From Nymphaea colorata (Eukaryota > Streptophyta > Magnoliopsida > Nymphaeales > Nymphaeaceae): DNA of 64,000 bases. Position numbers and translations under genes: made by a program. The notes beneath the pieces were generated by a model that did no database searches, was not told the DNA's origin, and worked only from the letters and a program-made list of their open reading frames with translations. Location of the stretch: positions 20,617,934 through 20,681,933 of the forward strand of contig NC_045138.2 in assembly GCF_008831285.2 (NCBI RefSeq), read 5' to 3'. How positions within the stretch are numbered: position 1 is the stretch's first letter; every line of letters begins with the position of its first letter. Shown here one piece after another: positions 22,801-36,900 of the stretch.

Positions 22801-24870
22801 ACAGTATCTCCCACATGCTTGATGCAGTTTATGATGTATATGCAATAAAATTGTGCCCACTACCAAAGAGAAGAAGAGTGAAACCTTAGGTTAGAATTAA
22901 GAAATAAGCACAAAAGATATCATATTCCATGTGAACTGGATCTAGTCCCATGGTCAATAAATGGTGTGCTAGAATAATCATAGTTAACTCTTCAAAAATA
23001 GTTGCTCATTGCCCTAAAATCTATAAATTTAAAAAAAAAAAAAAAGCCTGTCTATTAAACATGGTAAGATAGATAAAAGCTTTCAAGAATGTATGAAAAG
23101 CAAAGGCTTAAATCCTATTCCAATATTATGAAACCAATGTGTAAGTGTAACTTAACTATTATGCAGGCTTTTTATTTTCCAAAAAAAGTTGTATCAGTAA
23201 CTGTGAGCAGAGGCAGAGTTTGCGGTAACTTTTTGCAGTCAGGTGAGCTTCCTAAGGAAGAGTTTTGGAGTGTACTGATTAAAAATATGTCCATCTCAGA
23301 TTTTCAATACGGCACATGCCTTTCTACTGGAACTAAGCCCTTTATCCTAGTGCACAAGAGCCTATTTCTGATACTAAACCTCTCAAGAGCACAAATACTG
23401 CTGAAGGTACCATAAGTGGCCAGCACAGGTGCCAGCGCAGGTTAAGATTGCGGAAAGGTAGCTTCAAGTTTCAGCACTAAAGTGAATAAAATCGAACATG
23501 AAAATGTTCCTAATTCAAATAAATTAATCCAACTGCTTTTGTAAATCAAATAGACTATATTGTCCTAACACAGCTCCAATTGGCTAATACATTTTATAAA
23601 GAATATTTATTTGTTTTTTAATATGAGAAAACAATTTGATGTTACCATTATCGGTTGAAATGAAACAGCTTGTATTGGACATTGACACCAATATGCAAAA
23701 TTAGGTAAAATAACCGTAATGCTATGGACATTTGGGGACATCAAAATCACCAATTCAGCAAGAATAGGACACCAGACTGTGAAAATTAATTTCAATTGTA
23801 TCTTATGACTGGTCTTAGTTTTGAGGGGAAACAACATGTGTAGATGCTTCAAACTAAACATAATCATGCCATATGCAGAACCATCAAATATGTCATATGA
23901 GTGAGAGGTGTTCATGGAGGGGGTGCCTCTGTGTGCATGGCGTATGCATGTGCAAAAGTTTGTATAAAAAGTTCTTTTCTTATAAATTACAAAAGAAAAG
24001 TTTTACAAATTGTAAAATAGGGCTCTTTCTAAAAAATCAATATTTGAAAATAAAAAAGATGAGATGAACCTATCCTAAGTATACATTTGCTCTTTCAGTT
24101 CCAACGCCTAGTTGCTTCTGCTAGCTCCTTTCTGCCACTGCCAAGCCAGGTATCTGTTCTCTCCTTCTTCCTTCTCTTCTTCTTCCTTTTCTTGGTAAAG
24201 TTACCACACCAAAGCTGCAACAGCAGCCACATCCACACTGCATTGCATCGACAAGTGTGTGGCAGTGTTCATAACTGGTCCATGTGACACAAAATAAGAA
24301 GCACAAGCATCACATTTTTTTCTTTCACAAAAATTGGATGAGCTCCTCCCTTGGGCATCATCCAATTGTCCTTTTAGATTCTCTAAGGCTTCAGGGTAGA
24401 TAAAATATCTGGCAGCCACCTGTGGTTACATTGTCAATCTTCTCTTACACCCACTGCAATGACCTGCACTATTTTGCTCACATATCTTCTTGTTTATCTT
24501 TCATGTATTTTGTTGAAGTTCACTGTCCAAGATATTTTACAAACTACAGGTAATAAATAGGGAACCAATGTAACATTTTCATGGTATTTTCATGTACAGG
24601 TTGCAAAGCACTAAATATCTTAGGAAGTTGGGAAGGATGGAGACCATTAGCTTAACAAAGATCTAAGACAGACTCTCCCTAACCAGTGTAACTCCATCTA
24701 AAAAAGAGACTCAAGCAAGCAAGACACTGATCTCTGAAAGAAGATTTGACCCTCTTTCAGGGAAAATGAGATTAAACACTAAATCAGTGAAACTTCATCC
24801 AACCAAGATACCATTCCAAGAGTTTAAACTGTAAACTATCTCCTCTCTGAAGGAAGATGCGGAAAAGTTT

Positions 24871-24942
<72 letters not shown>

Positions 24943-27900
24943 GGAAGATGACCTTAAGGTTTAAGCTATAAACCAGTGTCACTCCATCCAAGCAAGAAAG
25001 TATCAGCACACATTAATTTATACGCAGCGCCAGATGGAAGATGAGTTGAAGCTCTAGTCCTGTGTAACTCCATTCAAGCAAGACTATATCATTGCACACA
25101 ATTTTTTTTCTTATGTGTGGGTGAAAAAGATAAAAAAGGAAGCAGATGAGTTTAAATTCTGAACCAGAGTAAATCCATCAAAGCAAGAAAATATCAGTAC
25201 CAATATTTCCTTTTTCATGTGGGTGCAGAGGATAACAAACTTGAGCAGAGGGATAAGTTCGAACTGGTCTAATCCAACCAAGAAAATGCCATTTTTAACA
25301 TTACCATTTTGGTGTCTGGTTGTACACAAGATTGAGTTATTAGAAACATATTTCCAAACTTATTAGAAGCAAAAGTTGCCAGCTTACAGGAGGAAGACCA
25401 CGCCCTCTTGGAGCAGCACAAAACAAGTCGCCAGCTTGTGTTCTCTCCTGAAAGGAATTGGTGATTGAAGAAGCATCATCAACTGCTCTACTCACGGACT
25501 TTCTTTGTCCATCCTTCATATCCAAGACTAGATCCTTCTGCTGAGATGACCGTGAAGATGCAGGAGAGCCGCTTGCTGAACTTTCACAATCAGTATTAGA
25601 AGCTATTCCTCCAAAATTTTCAGGGCGCTGTGAAAAAAAATTCCTATGTCAAAACAAGCAAATAAAGGACACCTTAGCAAGCCAACAAAAGAAGACTATA
25701 CACGGGAATCTGCAATTGCAGGTTATGCCAAGGAAGGAACTAAACTCTTATTAAGAAACAACAGGAACTTGTAGTTTAGATTTTAGAGTACAATAAAGGA
25801 CACCTTAGCAAGCCAACAAAAGAAGACTATACACGGGAATCTGCAATTGCAGGTTATGCCAAGGAAGGAACTAAACTCTTATTAACAAACAACAGGAACT
25901 TGTAGTTTAGATTTTAGAGTACAAAACCACATTACAAGAAATTTTGCAGAGTGATAAAACCAAACAGAAATAAAATACAAACAAAAAAAATGCTACACAA
26001 GGGGGCAAAAAAAAAACCATTTATAAAAGGAAGCTGACAAAGAACGGCAATAGCCTTAACCCATTCATGAATAAAATAAAGAAATAGCAAATAAAAGCAC
26101 AATAAAACTAACACAATTTAGCTGGCAAACTATAAAACCAGACTTCAAGATCACTCAAGAGAGTCTTACAGCATGGACAAATAATTGTGTTTGCAGATCC
26201 TTTGTACTAAAAAATTTAAGAAACAGAAGAAAAAAAAAAAGTTGACAACTTTCAGAACTAAGCTACATAAGTATAAAGGAGAACTAAGAGCCAAACACCA
26301 AAATGGCATAAATTTGTGCACCATATTACATGTGAACATTGGTTACAAAATGTGTATGCTGCTGTTACATTTTAAAAAAAAAACTGGAGGTTATATATAA
26401 AAAGAGAGAGAAAGAGAGGAACATGTGTATACTGTTGAAATAAGAATGTTTATGTTTCTAGGTGGTTCTTTGTAATATTAAAGAGTTATAAGATTTCTTT
26501 AATATTTCCTTTATTTTAGATTGATGTAATATGTAAATCTTCTTTCTACCCTAATCTCTTTATAATAGAGATTAGGGTTAGTGAATGGAACGTGTTCTTT
26601 TCTTCTCAACTCTCACGTCTTCAGCCCTCTCTCTCTCTCTCCACGTTTCAAGGCTGCAACATGGTATCAGAATGGGACGTGACTGGCGACGCGACTTGAA
26701 CAGCCGGTGATAGGCTGCAGACGTCGGTGAATCTGGCGACATGACGTGAACAGCCGGCGACCCTCCTTCTCCTTCTCAGGCTATCTCTTCCACCGTCTTG
26801 TTCTCCTTCCTCTTCTTCCGTCTCTTCCTTCTTCTCTTCTCATTTGTTCTAGTTGACTGATTTCCAGCAACGGAACTAGGTGGAGGAGTCTATTCACGCT
26901 AGGAGGTATGCGTGAATAGACTCCAGTCGTGGAGACTCTTATGGTTTGATGTGGTCTATGATCAAGGCAGCCAAGTGGAGGACTGCTCTTTATGATTTTT
27001 TGTGGCAGTTTACGTTGAATACATTTATCTTTTGTCATTATTCATGATGTGTGAAAATTAATGTGTGGTACAGCTGCGTTAGATACATAAATAGACAAGT
27101 TGTTGGTTGGAGCAGATTATTGTGGGCTTGCTGTTAGCAGTTTTTTTTAGATTGCTGTTCTTTTTGGCCGTGGGTTGCTGTCAACAGTTGGACAGCGGTT
27201 TGCTTGCTCTTATGCATCTAACCTGGCTGTGTGGGAAGTTTGGTCTTGCTGATCAGTCTCTTTTTTCAATATATATATATATATATATATATATTCTCTT
27301 GCCTGTGGTGGTTGATCTCTTGTGGATAGATTTGCAATGGCTGAAAATCTCAGGACTGATTTTTCTCATGAGGTTAAAAGTGGAGGAAATCCATTCTCTT
27401 ATGGTTCTACGGTAAAGTTAGATGGATCTAACTATGAGATTTGGTCTCATGTGTTTATAATGTCAGTGATTGGACATCAGAAGGAGCATGTTATAGAAGA
27501 AAATGAGTCTGTCGAAAAAAGTGGAAAATATGGTTCATGGAAGGGAGATAATAATATTGTCATGTCGTGGATCATGAATAGTTTACAACCACAAATCGCA
27601 TCAACTATTGCATACTGTACCTCGGCCAAACAAATGTGGGATTTCTTGGAACAAACTTACTCAAATGACAAGAATGTTAGCAAGATATTGCAGGTGGAGG
27701 AGGAATTACTTAATCTGCAACAGGGTGATCAAAGTCTTGCTCAGTACTTCGCTTCCCTCAAGTCCATCTATGAACAACTTAAAGCATTACGTCCCCCATG
27801 TCCAACATGTCATAAAACTCATGGTGAACAGTCTATGGTTGCGAAGTTTTTACAGGGTCTCGCCCCTGACTATGCTGTAGCAAAGGCTCAGATGTTGACT

Positions 27901-30900
27901 GGAGCAGAAATCCCTGACCAAGCCGAAGCTTACAACAAACTTAGTCGTCTTGTTGTGACCCTTTCTCAGCCCTCTAGTGACTTACAGGCTTCTGCCTTGG
28001 TAGCCTCAGGAGGTTGTGGACGCGGTTCATTCAGGGGGAGAGGCATTGGTCGTGGGTCAGGAGGAGGTAGGGGGAGATTTCAGTGCACCTATTGTGGTAA
28101 AATAGGACATTTAGAAGACAGATGTTGGGATAAACATGGTCGTCCTTCCGTTGCATCCCTAAGAAGAAATGTTGCATCTAAGCAGGGCAAGAATTCTTTA
28201 CCGTCTCCTATTGGGTCTGCTCAGGCAGCTTCATCAGTTGTAGATGGGTCTTTATCTTCTTCTCACCCTAAGACAGTGACAGTGAGTATCAACAAGTCTG
28301 AGTATGAGGACTTCCTAGCACTCAGATCTTCCCAGCCGTCGGCCTCTACAGTCATGATAGACAGTGCTACGTCCGTTGATAGTGTCCCACATGATACAGG
28401 TACTACCTGGACCGAAGCATCGAGACACTTTTGTAGCAAACCTTCTATGTTTATTGTGCTACACATGTTGCCTCAGGCACGTCATGTGAAACTTGCAGAT
28501 GGTAGATGGTCACCTATTCTGGGTTATGGTGATATCAAGATTTCTCAGTCTATGACTATTCCTAATGTGTTATATGCTCCTAAGTTCCCAACAAATTTGT
28601 TATCAGTTGGACAATTGATTAATGACTTACACTGTCGTGTAACATTTGACTATGGTTTATGTTCATTTCAGGACTTGCAAACTGGGAAGACGATTGGTGG
28701 AGGCTATGAGAAAGGAGGCATCTACTTCCTGTCGGATCCAATGGGTATTGCAGCATCATCGATCACCTCACCGTCCTCCTCTTTCCAGTGGCATCTCAGA
28801 TTTGGTCATCCATCTGTCTCCAAGCTCCGTCACCTTCTTCCTCAGCTTTCAATACCAGAGTCATTCCAGTGTGAAGCCTATCAACTTGGCAAACACATCC
28901 GTAGCAGTTATTCATCCGTCCAGTTGTGGACTATTTGATCTTCTTCATGTTGATGTGTGGGGTCCTAGCAGAGTTGCTAGTAGGTCAAGATTTCGGTATT
29001 TTCTTGTCATTGTTGATGATTATTCTCGAGTCACTTGGGTCTTCCTTTTGAAGGAAAGGTCTAAAGTAGTATGTATTCTCAAAAATCTTGTTATTGAAAT
29101 AAAGACCCAGTTTGGTATTCTTGTTAAAAACATTCGCACTGATAACGCCCTTGAGTTCAAAGCCTCAACCTTAATGAAGTTTTACTCCGATAATGGCATT
29201 TCTCCTCAGTTTACTTGTCCTCATACCTCCCAACAAAATGGAGTAGCTGAACGTAAACATCGCCAACTCTTAAATGTGGCTCGTTCCCTAATGCTTCATA
29301 CCAAGTTACCTGCATCTTTTTGGGGAGATGTCATCCTCACGGCCTGTTACTTAACCAACCGTTTACCCTCATCCTCCATTGACAACAAGGTTCTCATTAA
29401 ACTTGTGCATCCACAACGACCCTTATTTCCAGTGGCTCCCAAAATATTTGGTTGCACATGCTTCGTTCACATACTTGGACCCACACGTGATAAATTGGGA
29501 GCCCAAGCCATTAAGTGTATCTTTATAGGCTACTCCAGAAACCATAAGAGCTACAAATGCTTTGATCCCTTAACTCAAAAGGAGTATATCAGTGCGGATG
29601 TCACATTCTTTGAGTCTCAACCTTATTATAGCTCATCTTCCATCCTTCCTGAGATGCCACCATCACCAGACCTACTACCTATTCCTCCTATTCCTTTGGA
29701 GTCGTTCCCGTTTGAATCTCCTTCTACTGTAGTGTCCAAGTTTCGTGATCCTCCGCTGGTCTACACACGTCGACAGGACCCTTCTCATAATCCTTCGCCA
29801 ACCGTTTCTCAGGAGGTAAGTACATCTGAAGTGCATAGCCCTAGTCATTCTGATCCCTGTCAAGACTTACCTATTGCTCTTCGCAAAGGCAGGCGGCAAT
29901 GTACTTTACATCCTATACCTCATTTTGTGTATACTGATGGTGTTCGTAAAAATATGCAACAGTTCATTCAAGCTTTGGCTGCTCATACAGTTCCTACGTG
30001 TCACCAGCAGGCTTTATTAGACACCCAATGGAGACGGGCTATGCAAGATGAGAAGGATGCCTTAGTGCAGAGAGGCACTTGGGAACTTGTTGATCCTCCT
30101 CCTCGTTGTGATATTGTTGGCTCAAAGTAGGTATTCACAGTGAAATATAATTCTGATGGTTCTATGGAACGATACAAAGCTCGATTGGTTGGTAAGGGCT
30201 ACACGCAGACCTACGGTGTGGATTTCTTTGAGACCTTCTCTCCAGTTGCTCGATTGGGAACCATTCGTCTTATCATTTCTGTGGCTGTCCACCATGACTG
30301 ACACATGTATCAACTGAATGTCAAAAACGCCTTTTTGTATGGTGATCTCGATGAGACTGTCTATATGCAACAACCACTAGGATTTGAACGACAGGGGGAG
30401 TGTGGCAAAGTGTGCAAGCTGAAGAAAGCTATTTATGGACTCAAGCAGAGTCCTCATGCGTGGTTTCACAAGTTTTCCGAGGTAGTCTCAAAGTGTGGCT
30501 TTGTGAGATCTCCTCTTGATCATTCTCTGTTTATCAAGAAGACTTCCAGAGGTATAACCGTTCTCGTGGTTTATGTTGATGATATTATCCTAACAGGTGA
30601 CTCTGATCAAGAAATTTCTGATGCAAAACTGTTTCTTCAAAAACACTTTGTGACGAAAGATCTTGGTCCACTTCGATACTTCTTGGGAATAGAAGTTGCT
30701 CGCAATAGGGAGGGTGTTGTTCTCTCTCAACGGAAGTATGTTCTTGATTTATTGCAGGACACAGGGATGCTAGGAGCTAAACCGGCTAATTTGCCTATGA
30801 ATCCACGTATACACCTTCATGATGACCAAACAGAATTAGTGGATTCTCGATCTTATAGATCCCTTATTGAAAAACTACTCTATGTTACTGTGACAAGACC

Positions 30901-33900
30901 AGACATTAGTTTTGCAGTGGGGAAGCTAAGTCAATTTATGGAAAAACCAAGGAAAGTTCATTGGGATGCTGCTTTGATGGTGGTTAAATATCTGAAATCG
31001 TCTCCTGGCAAAGGCCTTTTGTTCACAAAAGGCAACACTCTGGAAGTGGAAGCCTATAGTGATGCTGACTATGCTGGCTCAATCGAGGACAAAAAATCTA
31101 CCACAGGATTTTGTGTATTTGTGGGAGGCAACCTCATATCATGGAGAAGTGAAAAACAAGGCGTGGTGTCAAGATCTAGTGCAGAATCTAAATACAGAGC
31201 TATGGCTCGAACTGCAACAGAAATGACTTGGGCTAGATCCATGCTATCTAGCCTAAGTGTGTCGATTCCACTTCCCATGAAGATGTATTGTGACAATCGT
31301 GCAGCCACATACATTGCTAATAATCCAGTTTTTCATGAGAGAACTAAACATATTGAGGTTGACTGTCATTACATTCGGGATCTCGTTCAAAGAGGAACCA
31401 TTGCCACTATTCATGTCCCTTCAGAAGACCAAGCTGCAGATGTCTTCACCAAAGCTCTCCCTATTGGTGATTTCTCTAATGTTGTGACAAGCTGAGCACG
31501 TTTACTATGTATGCTCCAGCTTGAGGAGGAGTGTTGAAATAAGAAAGTTTATGTTTCTAGGTGGTTCTTTGTAATATTAAAGAGTTATAAGATCTCTTTA
31601 ATATTTCCTTTATTTTAGATTGATGTAATATGTAAATCTTCTTTCTACCCTAATCTCTTTATAATAGAGATTAGGGTTAGTGAATGGAACGTGTTCTTTT
31701 CTTCTCAACTCTCAAGTCTTCAGCCCTCTCTCTCTCTCTCCACGTTTCAAGGCTGCAACATATACCAATGCACTTAGGTGGGAACAACAACCAGACACAT
31801 TCATGTTAAAAAGATTTCAAATAAAAATCAGCCATGCTAACAGGTTTATGATTACTAATTTGGTTAGAAAACATGTTTTATTTCAAGTTTTTTTAATGCA
31901 AAATATTGGTTTTTCTACTACCAAAAGTTTTAGTGTCTACGAGCCATTATCTTTTTATGATTAAAATAACACATTTAGAAACCTGAAAAATTAATTGACT
32001 TAATATATATTTCATATCTATAAGGTTAGATTGCACAAAAAAGACACTGATAATCGATTTTAGTGTTCTTATTTTTTGCCATGACCTAAATTGTCTGGAT
32101 ATACACACCATATAGAGGAACATGCATATCATAAGTATGGATGCAGAAGCAGCATTTTTAATATCAAAAGCAAAAGAACGCAAAATCATAAACAGCAGAA
32201 GCATAAAATATGAACTGTTTATCAGACTAGATTAATGGATGCATGAGTATGATTCATTTAGCAACACCAAGGGCACAGAATCGGCCCTTATGCACTAGTA
32301 GACTAACTTGGTTAACTACTCAAAGACTAGTTCTTACCTTAGGCAAGCTACACTTGCTTCTTTTTTCTTCTTTTTCCTTTTTCAGGAAATATCTTTCAAA
32401 AATACCATCCCCTCCTTTTCTTGGCATGTGCTTTTTAAACATGCTCACACAAACATGATAATTTTGACATTGTAATTAATGTTTCTATATTTTCTATTGA
32501 TTATATTTTTCTAACCCAATGTGGACCAACTAGTCCCAACTATTCTTTTAGGGACCAGGCCAACTAGTGTGTAACTTCTAGCTTCGGCTACTAGAGTTAA
32601 AACCAGACCTCGTCACCAAGTTGACTAGTAAGTCACAAGTCAAAACACTCCAGGATGGTCCTCAAGCCTTTGGGTTTTAAAACCCTCGTTGATTACAAAT
32701 CCATGTGGCTGAAGATTGAATTCAGTAAGCTGAGCAGCAGGCACCTACACCAGAAAACAGTGGAGGTGTTGCATAGGTAGAAGTGGCCTCCTCAAAAGAC
32801 TCCATGTTGCATAGGCTGCAATAGCTAGTCTAGCTGCAGGATTCTTCTCCATTGCTAAGGGATCCGTAAGAAAAGGCACCAACCGAATGATTAGTGCAGA
32901 CCAACTAGCCATAACCATGCTGTCCAGGCCAGATGCAAGGATAACCTATCCCATTTTAAAGTGACAAACATGGAGACGAATGATATCTGTGTAGTCTTTC
33001 ACAGATGAGCTGATGATAATAGAGATTCTACCAAAAGCTGTCATAAAGAACTACTTTATCCAACCCACCTTTATTAACAAGTTAACCCAACATGAAATAG
33101 TTATTTTTAAGCTAAACAGGCCCATATTGTTATTCCTCTGTCAGGGAATGACAAGCAAACCTAATTCAACCTCTTTCTACCTTCCTAACTGCCTTCCTAA
33201 CAACTGCGAATAGAGAGAGGAGGTACCAGAGGATGATTTATCCTGCAATTTAATCCAACTATCCAGCTCACTCAAAATACTTACCTATTCAAAATAGATA
33301 CTAAAAAGCACAGTTATTCAGAAAAAATAACAAAATTACCAAAAAAACAAGAAAGGAGAACGTGCACAGTTGCTCGAGGACTCAGAAGAGTGCAATGGAA
33401 TCAATATCTTCCCAAAAAAAAAATCAATTCTTCTGAAAGGACTGCAACACCTCATTTTTTTCAAGTTTATTCATGCAATGAAACCCCACACTGAGTTGAA
33501 GAAACCAAAACTAGACCATTTATTTACTAAAATTTGGACAATTGACACCTGAAAATTGCATTGAAGAAGGTGCAGAAACAATAAGCAAACAAAAAAACAC
33601 AACCACTAAAAGGCAGAAACAAATAAAAATAACGATAAAAGTAATAGCAACATTTCCCAGGAAATAATAAACATCAACAACTGTAACATATTAATGGCCA
33701 CTTGCAGAAAACATTCTTTCAAGAGGATCACAGGATTGATTTTTTCTTTTCTTCAGGAAAGTATATCATCCATGCAACTGAAAAATCTCAACAGTGAAGT
33801 TGAAGAAACAAAAAAAAAAAATTCAAGACCAGATCAATTTAAGAATTGCAAGTTACCCGTAATTTGAGCCAACTAAGCATTCCCCGCCTCTTCCCTTTCT

Positions 33901-36900
33901 TATAATCTTTCTTCAGCTCTTCCAAACTGATGCCATCACATCGTGCTCCAGCAGAGAGCTCTGAATCAAGACTACCAACATCATCATCAAATAAATAGTC
34001 CCTTTTCCTGTCGGGTAAATACACCAGCTGCATCAGAAAAGGCATCGAATCAGTCTCAAGAGTCTACGTAAGGGAAATGATTATCTTTCAATCTGAAACT
34101 AAATGCGAAGCTGAACTGTCTGACAAATGGAATGACTTTCCAGTTTACCTATCAATATTACATTGGAAAATATACCCAATTAACAATCAAAGCCGTTCAA
34201 ACAGAATTCATTGTGTCCAAAGCAATCCCATTTATGCATTTTATTGCGTTCTTAAGTAATTGATATACCATCTATAAGAACGGCGATAGTGATGATAATA
34301 TGTTGTGTGTATGCATGAGTCTGTGTGTGCATACATGCAAGCAAATGCAATTTTATATATCGCTCACCTCGTCTTCTCCAAAAGAGTGTCTCCTCCTGTG
34401 ACTGGCCTTCACTGAAAGATTGGAAGGCATTGCATTCTTTGTTGATACCAATATAAGTTTTGTCAGGCGTTGGATTCTTCCCATCAAAGCAGCCTTTGCT
34501 TGTTCTTCCTCTTCTAATCTTGACTGCAATTTGACCTGACCAGCCTCAAGCTTAAAAAGGAAAAGAACAGAAATTTAGTTAAAGAAAGACATAAAGAAGC
34601 AACTTAACAAAGAAACTAATGCACTACAATGTTCTCACCATATTGCTCTCGTAGAAATCAACTAACAGTTGAACAACCAAAAGAATGTAATTTAATTTGG
34701 CTTCTAAGTTCTAACACGTAGTAGGCACAATATGTGATGATATAAATTTAGATAGGTAAACAATCACGTTAAACAGCTCTACTTATTGTTCAGGGAATAA
34801 TCATTCAATAAAGAACCTTTTAACCACACTCTGCATGCATAGCATATCAAACAGATGCACAATCAGGGCCCAGCCTCCAAAAGAAACAGAGCAATGTTGA
34901 GCCAGTCAGTTCAATACATATTTATTTACTTACATACAGTTCTCAACTAAGATAAGTGATAAATATAGCATAGTTATGGCTTTACTTGAAAATATTTTGA
35001 CATTTCTCAATGATACAATTAATCATGAAGTTCTACAAACTTTCTATGTTTAAATGAGAAGTTACATATTGTTTTTCGTTTAAAAACAATAGTTAAAAAA
35101 ACCTGGCCCTATTGACTGAGTTGACCCACCATGTCATGAGTTAACAATCAATGAGTAGAGTCCCAAGTCATCGGGTTTAAAAACATTGCATTTAACTTCG
35201 GAATGTAAAGAAGAATTCGGGGTTGTAACCAACTGTGCAATTGATTCAATACATGGTTTCAAGTTGCAGACCAGGCAAAGGTTGTTAAATCGTGTATAAG
35301 GTTTGGGTCATGATGTCTGGATCTGGACCCAGATTCAGACGTCATATGAGGTGTTTCCTTTTTACCGTTATGTTTTCTCATTAATGACATAGCTCTAATA
35401 TTCTCCTTCTTTCTTGTTTTTTCTGTGCATAAGTCTTCGGTGGATGATGCAGTAATCTGACATTACAAAGTCTTAGAAAGGTAACACATTAATAATTTGA
35501 AAAGAGATTTTCGATAAGGCCCCCAGCCTGCAAAACGATAGAACCTAAATATTTTGTATGATATTGAAAAATAAAGAAAAAAAAAGGCGCACACATGCAA
35601 GTGAAGGCACATCTATGAAACATATTGAAAGGAATGATTCAGAAAATATATGACAAGACATACTTAAAATATAAGAAACTGCCATGATGATATCATCGCG
35701 CATCAATAAAAAGTAATTCTTGGAAACACCAAGACTCTTCACTGACACAGTCCACCTAGCGTACAAGATTATAAAATAATGACATTTCTACAAATTCTTA
35801 TATAACATTGTTAATAACGATCCAAAATAGGATTTGAAATTACGAAACAGAAATAAGGGAATACATACACTAAAACATTAAAATACATTTAGATGTTTTT
35901 TGAAAAAAAAATTACTGCATAATTTTTCCTAGTAATATTTTAAAAATATCATGACATTTTCCCAATAAAGAGTATGTCAATCTGTTCTGTTGATAATATT
36001 GTGTTATTTTCAAAATATAAATACTTCTGACAATGAGACACACATGCAGAGCATAGAGTCAATATCCCAGCATATTAAGAAATGGCGTATCATATCAACC
36101 ACATATGCATCCATGTCACATAAGAAAAGAAACAAAAAAAGTAACTGAATATTATATGATACTAGCATGACACTATCACAGTATTATTCTAATACAATAA
36201 TGAAGATACCATGAAATAACCATTATCATTTTTACACCTAACAAAACCTTGCTTTTTTATCATATTCCCAACTTGCTTGACAGATTCAAAAGAAAAGGAA
36301 ATAACATAGGACATTGCACGACAACTAGAAATATTGGATACTCATATCAAAAAAGTGAAAATTGATGGAAGAACAATAACAAATACAAATTGTTTAGAAG
36401 TTAGAACATAAAAAGGAGTACCTGCAGCTTCAAATTGACAAGATCTTCCTGATTAGAAGAGAGATATGGTCTTTCCATCATACCGCGCTTTAATTGCTGG
36501 AGCTCTTGCTTTAAACTGGAAATCTCCCTCTGATACTTCTTTATCAGTGATTTCTCATCCATTATCTGAAGTACATAAATTGGTTAGTTTCTCATAGAAA
36601 TTTAATAGCACATGGAAAGACAAAAGAACTTTTGAACATCAAATCAAGTACCTTATTTTGAGAAGCCTTTATCTCAACATGTTTGCTTCGATGTGCAAAT
36701 TTCAGAGTATTGTGTGTCTCCTCACTATTGCTAGAGGCCGGTGTGACAGTGCAAATGAGCTACTTGAGAGAAAACCCACATGCATTAACACTCGAAAGAA
36801 ATCCACTATATATATCATTTCTAAAAGGCAGTAATGGGAAAAGAAATGAAAGACAGGGAGGCAGAGGGAGAGAGAGGTGAATATGAGGCTTACAGAGATG

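Larger units (their letters stand above)
21869..25387 (-). other. Kinesin intron 17 (3.5 kb)
   Basis: It lies between exons 17 and 18. The low end is AT-rich with T tracts (about 22330-22600). The middle shows nothing recognisable. The high end carries a minisatellite and a long CT tract, described separately. Confidence 0.85.
26433..31760 (+). mobile_element. Full-length Ty1/copia element (5328 bp) in a kinesin intron
   Basis: LTRs of 229 bp (26433-26661 and 31532-31760) are flanked by the 5 bp target duplication TATAC (26428-26432, 31761-31765). A primer-binding site matching initiator Met tRNA (TGGTATCAGA) starts at 26662, and a purine tract, TTGAGGAGGAG, precedes the 3' LTR. Gene order gag, protease, integrase, RT, RNase H is copia. 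The element lies antisense to the kinesin in its 8.2 kb intron 16. Coding breaks (one frameshift, two stops) mean this copy cannot make a full polyprotein, although its LTRs differ at only three positions. Confidence 0.97.

Noticed and set aside
24201-24419. Possible extra kinesin exon (72 aa minus frame)
   Set aside because: Exons 17 and 18 already join in phase at a place where family members read straight through, and this frame has no kinesin-like sequence.
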